Shown in pieces: positions 60,201 to 64,000 of a DNA stretch of 64,000 bases. A program made the translations under genes and the position numbers. The stretch spans positions 186,001-250,000 of the forward strand of contig NZ_JAKZLC010000004.1 of NCBI RefSeq assembly GCF_022808815.1. Reading direction: 5' to 3'. This DNA is from Geothrix paludis. GTDB taxonomy: Bacteria; Acidobacteriota; Holophagae; Holophagales; Holophagaceae. Under the pieces are notes generated by a model. That model was not told the origin of the DNA. It made no database searches and was given only the letters and a program-made list of their open reading frames with translations. Every line of letters begins with the position of its first letter. The stretch's first letter is position 1.

Positions 60201-60458
60201 CGCGGAGTCCAGGGCGACGCCGGCCGTACGCCCGCCATCAACAACGTGGACCTGCACCTCGACTGGGCCTACAAGATCGGCAAGAAGTACAAGCTGGTCC
60301 CCAGCGTGGACGTGTTCAACCTGTTCAACACCCGCTACGCCACCGGCCAGCTCCAGCAGGCCACCGACCAGGGCGGCGCTCCGGATCCCCGCTACGGCGC
60401 TGCCAACAGCTGGCAGGTCGGCCGCCGCTATCGGTTCGGCGTGAAGTTCCAGTTCTAA
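57264..60458 (+). CDS. Oar-like TonB-dependent receptor 3
   Basis: A 1064-residue receptor, the longest of the four. Signal peptide 1-26 (ending AHAQ); regulatory domain about 30-112 (GAVSGAVTDGKGAPIAGATVR); plug with ENSYVVDGLSTTNTARG and EFSALGGVINAITKSGTN; barrel ending GRRYRFGVKFQF. The plug motif is closest to that of receptor 1. The ATG at 57264 has AAAGGAG upstream. Codon bias is as strong as in receptor 2. Confidence 0.9.
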   Translation: MNRVLTRLGFTAAAIVAGSGIVAHAQTATTGAVSGAVTDGKGAPIAGATVRLTSAQTTRQAVTGADGSFRLGLLNPGAWTIEVTKSGLQKFTQNLTVLVNQTQPVNIKMASEAATVVEVLGTTATVDTTTTQTGLVTSMDNLSAIPKGRDMSTVALLAPGVVAGGTFGTGLNQHNDPSIGGGSGAENSYVVDGLSTTNTARGFQGAQLVTDFIDQVEVQTGGFKPEFSALGGVINAITKSGTNAFKGSAWATWDAIGIQAVPKRNDYFKQDPPTSRYDLGGEVSGPIIKDKLFFFIGVDGSKTESPQSNNLPNRSGLRNGDETVDAYQVIGKINWYLTQDQQLTFSANVNSTKDDFPNQYPGTLGNAQLGYNAKLDVQNFVLNYDWNISPSLFLSAKLGTTQYKTTNNPTDTTTVRVTDYLWEETGPGSTNGDPNAGSGLAYAHGGAGYYVGEDKTQTTQARVDLSWFLGNHNMKFGLSQLTSKYTEIAATSGGERVQINVTSSPTQTQIIRQFLHTNATVKAIINAFYAQDTWDVGAGVKLMYGFRFETQDQRDFHDKSFMKFDNFKDYVQPRLGFTWDVNQDGKTKVSGNYAKYFEQIPQRMAIRVYANETYLRYNYRPTNSTYNTATGAYTYGATPNSITDYGTPFSYDPIAEGTKLPERNEYILGVDHTFASGWTAGVHAKYRELKNPMEDMVFTDSYGNPYDEGPAISTTASGTPRYGAGAAVIGNPGAFQQWRPNAKSMTNVILAGGPGSSTYFGYPYPYNSYGINILDYYNPATGLFTVQNTGYEKAGNRYQSVDFTLDKKTDRDTFSFSYTWSRLEGNYEGVVSSSNGQADGNITASFDYFPYVGWGLLPNDRTHVVKLFASHRFDFFGGDLNVGVNWTYQSGTPNSAWDDGSLTHGRAPGYDTAHLGYLDYDNNTTLSGNPIVVSSEAAYNNVNNWATGAGYGIGTQWIGPMSDTYKFLDIGFYGDAVATRGVQGDAGRTPAINNVDLHLDWAYKIGKKYKLVPSVDVFNLFNTRYATGQLQQATDQGGAPDPRYGAANSWQVGRRYRFGVKFQF

Positions 60459-60475
60459 TCGGAACCCACGACCGC

Positions 60476-60509
60476 AATGAAAACGGGCCCTTCGGGGCCC
60501 GTTTTCATT
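60476..60509 (+). terminator. Terminator after receptor 3
   Basis: AATGAAAACGGGCCC-TTCG-GGGCCCGTTTTCATT, a 15-bp stem 17 bases after the stop; works on either strand. Confidence 0.85.
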
Positions 60510-60611
60510 GGACATCCATCCATTATTGATGATGAATCAATCGTCTATTCTTTAACCAAGATGGCTTCAATCTCCTTCTATTTCCCAGGCTTCCAGTCGA
60601 TCAACCCATTA

Positions 60612-60628
60612 ATATCGCGTTGCGATGT
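60612..60628. promoter_or_regulatory. Inverted repeat upstream of receptor 4 (candidate operator)
   Basis: ATATCG-CGTTG-CGATGT, five of six arm pairs match. It differs from the receptor 3 site at only three of 17 positions. Confidence 0.5.
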
Positions 60629-60675
60629 AGCGCATCAAAAGGTTAAGAAAAACAGGAAAGGATCCGAGAACTTGT

Positions 60676-60767
60676 CCTATCCTTATCGCACTCTCCGCTC
60701 TTTCGACATCGACGTCCCGTTACTCCCCGGGCCCGTCGCCCCACCTCCATGAATCCTGGATGGAGGT
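60676..60767 (+). promoter_or_regulatory. Promoter-like box and leader hairpin of receptor 4
   Basis: CCTATCCTT (60676-60684), GCTCTTT (60697-60703), then the hairpin ACCTCCAT (60743-60750) / ATGGAGGT (60760-60767), 82 bases before the ATG. The 391-base gap 60459-60849 has no gene besides these elements and the preceding terminator. Confidence 0.45.
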
Positions 60768-60849
60768 CGGCCGCGGTCTAGGCGAAGGCAGGCTCGATGT
60801 CTCGACAACCTTCACCTGTGCGGCCTTCCGCACCCACCAGGAGTTCTGC

Positions 60850-63800
60850 ATGCATCTCTCCCCCCGCCGAATGGCCCGCACCACGGCCCTTCTTGTGGCC
60901 GCTGGCGCCACGGCCTTCGCTGCCGGTGACGGCAACTTGTACGTCAAGGTGCTGGATTCCCAGGGCAAACCTGTCGCAGGCGCGACGGTCATCGTCACCA
61001 GCCCCACCCAGATCGGCGGCGCCCGCACCGTGCCTTCCGACAAGGAGGGCAATGCCCGGTTCATCCGCCTGAGCCCCGGTGACTTCAAGGTCCAGGTGTC
61101 CAAGGAGGGATTCCAGACCGCCACCCTCTCCGCCATCGATGTCAAAGTGGACCAGACCTCCTCGGCCAACCTCAAGCTCCAGCCCCTGGGGGCCGCCACT
61201 GTCGAAGTGGTGTCCAATGTGGCCGCGGTGGATGCCACCACCGTCACCACCGGCACCCAGATCACCTCCGCTGAGTTGGAAACCCTTCCTGTCGGCCGCA
61301 CCCAGCTCTCCACGCTGAATCTGGCTCCCGGGGTGATCGCCACCCTCGGCAACACCAACGGCAATCCCACCCTGGCCACAGGCCTCAACCGCGACAACTT
61401 CGGATCCGGCGGCGGCCGCAACAATACCTACCTCGTGGACGGCGTGGATGTGACCAGCCCTGAGGCCGGCACGCTGCGCACGACCATCGCCCCCGAGTTG
61501 ATCCAGGTTCAGGACGTGAAAACCGGCGCCATCACGGCGGAATACACCGCCCGCGCCGGCCTGTTCTCCAGCGTGACGACCAAGGTGGGTGGTAACGAGT
61601 ACTCAGGCGGCCTGACCGTCGACTACCAGAGCCCTTCGCTCCAGAACAAGGTCGGCTACGGGAAGTACGACGTGGGTGAGCGCAGCGTCCGAGACTACAG
61701 CGCCTTCTTCATGGGCCCCATCATCAAGGACAAGCTCTGGTTCGTCGGGAGCATCCAATCCGTCAAGGACGAGCTGACCGTCAAGCTCCCCAGCGGCGAG
61801 TCGCGCACGGGCCTGAACGAGGATGGCAAGCGCTTCTTCGGCAAGTTGACCTGGCAGATCACCCCCGAGGATCTGTTCAGCTTCACCTACAACACCAACC
61901 CCTACGACTTTGACAACCTGACCAGTCCCGGCGTTGTCACGCGCCGAGCGGCCAAGACCGAGTGGGGCGGCAACCGCTGGATCGCGGCCTACTCCCACCA
62001 GTTCGCCAACCTCTTCGTGGACGTGCATTACTCCCACCACCAGGAGGACAACAAGGTCACCGGCCTCTACACGGATGCCGGACCGCAGAACACCATCGTC
62101 TCCCTCTCTGCGCTCACGCCCGACCAGGCGCAGCAGGGCAACAGCTCCGCGATGGACCTGCGCGTCTACAAGAAGGATCTCCTCCGCGCGGACCTGACCT
62201 GGCTCTTCAGCGCCCTGGGCAACCACACCGTCAAGTTCGGCGGCCAGAGCGGCGAAGACTCCCTCACCCGCACCTCCGGCATCAGCCAGGGCGCAGCCTA
62301 TGAGAGCTTCGACCTCGGCACCTATACCTGGGGGGCCCTGCCCGGCGGCCAGGTGAGGTCGCAGCGTGCCCGTGTCCTGGGCGCCATCAACAACACGCCC
62401 TCCCTCAAGGCCGCGGCCATCGCCGCCGGCTACACGCCGACCGGTACCGGCGGCGTGTTCCAGTCCTCGGACTTCAACAGCTACACGTTCAACGAAGCGA
62501 ATCCCATCGGCGGCTACTACGGCTACCGGAATAATTTCGTGTCCTCGGCCAGCTCCACGCCCAAGCAGCTCACCCAGGGGTTTTACATCCAGGATCAGTG
62601 GCAGGTCGGCCGGTTCACGCTGAGCCCCGGTTTCCGGTTCGACAAGTACGAGTACAAGGCGGACAACGGCCAGTCCCTCTTCAAAACGGACTACAACTTC
62701 GCCCCCCGCATTGGCGCGACCTACGATGTGAAGGGTGACGGCCATTCCAAGATCTACGCCTATTGGGGCCGCTACATCGATCCCATCCGCCTGGACATGG
62801 TGCGGTTCACCGGCAGCCTCCAGGCTTCGGCCACCACCGAAGACGTGCGGATGTTCAACACCTGGATCACCGCCATCAACCGCGGCACCAAGGGCTCTGT
62901 GGACGCGGTCTTCGTCGACAAGTTCAAGCTCCCCAAGACCGATGAGTTCCGCCTCGGCTACGCCACCGATTTCGCCAGGATCTACTCCTTTGAAGTCGTC
63001 GGAACCCTGCGCCGCGACTTCGACATCGTGGAGGACTGGGACATCGGGCTCTACACCAGCGCCGACAACCTCGAAGGCGAGGCCCGGGCGTTGTGGGGCA
63101 TGGGCAGCGCCGCCACGGCGCCGTACGCCTCCCTTACCGCCCAGCAGAAACGCGTGGTGGACTACTTCCGAGGACTCGCCATGCCGGTTGAATATTTCGC
63201 CGGTGGTGGGTTCACCGGGGCCCAGAACCTGGCTCGTGCCAACGCGGGCCAGCTCAACTTCGCCCTGGCCAACCTGCCGGGCGGCGTCCGCAAGTACAAG
63301 ACCCTCGATGTCACCGTCAGCCGGCGGGAATCCAATAACTGGGGCGGCTTCGCTTCGGTCAGCCTGGTGGATGGACAGGGCAACAGCTTCAGCCTCGGCA
63401 ACGCCGACTACCAGGGCGATCTGGCGCAGTATGACCCCCGCCTGCCTTACATGAACGGCAAGCTGGATGGCTCCGTGGACTGGATGGCGAAGTTCAACGC
63501 CTTCTACCACTGGGACATGGGCTTGCAGGTGGCCATGAACTTCAATGCGAACTCCGGCTACCACTACAGCGCCAGCGACAAGGTCGGCACCCGCGTGCTG
63601 AACAGCGCTCCCAAGGACATCAACGATGTGTTCACCGAGCAGGCCGGGAAGTTCCGGACCCCCAATTTCTGGCAGAGTGACATCCGCGTTCAGTACGCCT
63701 GGAAGTGGAACCAGAAGCTCCGCTCCGAGGTCTATCTGGACATCATCAATCTGACGAACCGCCAGGAGGTCACCGGGGTTTCCGAAGGCCTGAATGTCCG

Positions 63801-63900
63801 CTCCGGAACGACGACGATCTACAATGCGGCCGTAGCAGGCCAGCCTTACGCCTTCCAGGCGCCACGGCGCTACCAGATGGGCTTCCGCCTGAAGTTCTAG
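60850..63900 (+). CDS. Oar-like TonB-dependent receptor 4
   Basis: A 1016-residue receptor. Signal peptide 1-27 (ATAFAAGDG); regulatory domain about 30-115 (YVKVLDSQGKPVAGATVIV); plug with NNTYLVDGVDVTSPEAG and AEYTARAGLFSSVTTKVGGN; barrel ending RRYQMGFRLKF. It is the most divergent of the four: the regulatory domain lacks the usual GxVxG opening and the plug lacks the SGG/TGGIINA pattern. The ATG at 60850 has AGGAG upstream. Its substrate is unknown. Confidence 0.88.
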   Translation: MHLSPRRMARTTALLVAAGATAFAAGDGNLYVKVLDSQGKPVAGATVIVTSPTQIGGARTVPSDKEGNARFIRLSPGDFKVQVSKEGFQTATLSAIDVKVDQTSSANLKLQPLGAATVEVVSNVAAVDATTVTTGTQITSAELETLPVGRTQLSTLNLAPGVIATLGNTNGNPTLATGLNRDNFGSGGGRNNTYLVDGVDVTSPEAGTLRTTIAPELIQVQDVKTGAITAEYTARAGLFSSVTTKVGGNEYSGGLTVDYQSPSLQNKVGYGKYDVGERSVRDYSAFFMGPIIKDKLWFVGSIQSVKDELTVKLPSGESRTGLNEDGKRFFGKLTWQITPEDLFSFTYNTNPYDFDNLTSPGVVTRRAAKTEWGGNRWIAAYSHQFANLFVDVHYSHHQEDNKVTGLYTDAGPQNTIVSLSALTPDQAQQGNSSAMDLRVYKKDLLRADLTWLFSALGNHTVKFGGQSGEDSLTRTSGISQGAAYESFDLGTYTWGALPGGQVRSQRARVLGAINNTPSLKAAAIAAGYTPTGTGGVFQSSDFNSYTFNEANPIGGYYGYRNNFVSSASSTPKQLTQGFYIQDQWQVGRFTLSPGFRFDKYEYKADNGQSLFKTDYNFAPRIGATYDVKGDGHSKIYAYWGRYIDPIRLDMVRFTGSLQASATTEDVRMFNTWITAINRGTKGSVDAVFVDKFKLPKTDEFRLGYATDFARIYSFEVVGTLRRDFDIVEDWDIGLYTSADNLEGEARALWGMGSAATAPYASLTAQQKRVVDYFRGLAMPVEYFAGGGFTGAQNLARANAGQLNFALANLPGGVRKYKTLDVTVSRRESNNWGGFASVSLVDGQGNSFSLGNADYQGDLAQYDPRLPYMNGKLDGSVDWMAKFNAFYHWDMGLQVAMNFNANSGYHYSASDKVGTRVLNSAPKDINDVFTEQAGKFRTPNFWQSDIRVQYAWKWNQKLRSEVYLDIINLTNRQEVTGVSEGLNVRSGTTTIYNAAVAGQPYAFQAPRRYQMGFRLKF

Positions 63901-63918
63901 CGGAACCACATGCACCAT

Positions 63919-63948
63919 GGAGAAGGGGGCCATCCGGCCCCCTTCTCC
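63919..63948 (+). terminator. Terminator after receptor 4
   Basis: GGAGAAGGGGGCC-ATCC-GGCCCCCTTCTCC, a 13-bp perfect stem 18 bases after the stop, followed by TTT. Nothing recognisable in the last 50 bases of the window. Confidence 0.85.
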
Positions 63949-64000
63949 TTTGCCACGGGCGCTGATGCCGTGGGGCGCCCACCCCGCGCTCCTCGAGCGG

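Noticed and set aside
53853-60515. Very long minus-strand frames (over 1000 codons) opposite receptors 2 and 3
   Set aside because: Val/Gly/Ala-rich antisense products created by the strong C-ending codon bias of the receptors.
60477-60752. Open frame of 91 codons upstream of receptor 4
   Set aside because: It covers the terminator, the operator and the leader; low GC, no ribosome site.

Overview
This is a GC-rich bacterial chromosome segment with dense genes, many TGA/ATG overlaps and TTG or GTG starts. Four consecutive Oar-like outer-membrane receptors (carboxypeptidase-regulatory domain, then plug, then barrel, no TonB/ExbBD nearby), periplasmic c-type heme proteins and a complete diderm cell-wall set point to a Gram-negative. 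The Oar expansion suggests Acidobacteriota, most likely a Holophagae/Geothrix-type organism; that placement is inference from gene content. Nothing here looks like a prophage, plasmid, CRISPR array or insertion sequence.

Layout. 1-10.8 kb: end of an outer-membrane barrel, the thiol:disulfide reductase DsbD, the iron-store pair bacterioferritin plus Bfd, an HD hydrolase, a QueD-fold protein lacking the usual cysteine, a lipoprotein polysaccharide deacetylase, the chromosome translocase FtsK, a periplasmic heme/triple-rhodanese protein and a hemerythrin. 10.8-21.3 kb: a P460-like membrane cytochrome, GmhA, HemW, an EamA transporter, a proline iminopeptidase, DedA, SmpB, riboflavin synthase, an amino-acid permease, a DUF58 protein and cytidine deaminase. 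21.3-37.8 kb: a large TPR protein, def-fmt, a PpiD-like chaperone, an orphan ABC ATPase, SerRS, asparaginase, a single-domain response regulator with a long Pro/Ala linker, a CYTH protein and a cystathionine gamma-synthase family enzyme.

37.8-47.3 kb (minus strand): a cell-shape cluster mreB-mreC-mreD-mrdA-rodA running by overlapping codons into ligA and then a Ser/Thr kinase, headed by a small glutaredoxin whose 3' end has been duplicated. 47.3-50.4 kb: a SurA-type lipoprotein, tRNA-Phe, a TPR membrane protein and pyrimidine-nucleoside phosphorylase. 50.4-64 kb: four tandem receptors, each with its own leader and terminator.

The most unusual non-gene signal is a set of short-period (mostly 9 bp, also 7 and 10 bp) repeats built into inverted repeats. 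They fill most of the wider gaps between convergent genes, from stop codon to stop codon; sequence-unrelated families share the same architecture. A second signal is a shared leader layout upstream of all four receptors: a -10-like hexamer, then a G(A/C)TCTTT motif, then a hairpin whose sequence differs each time. A third is the tRNA-Phe 3' end, which occurs again as a 20-bp direct copy and as a 14-bp inverted copy next to the gene.
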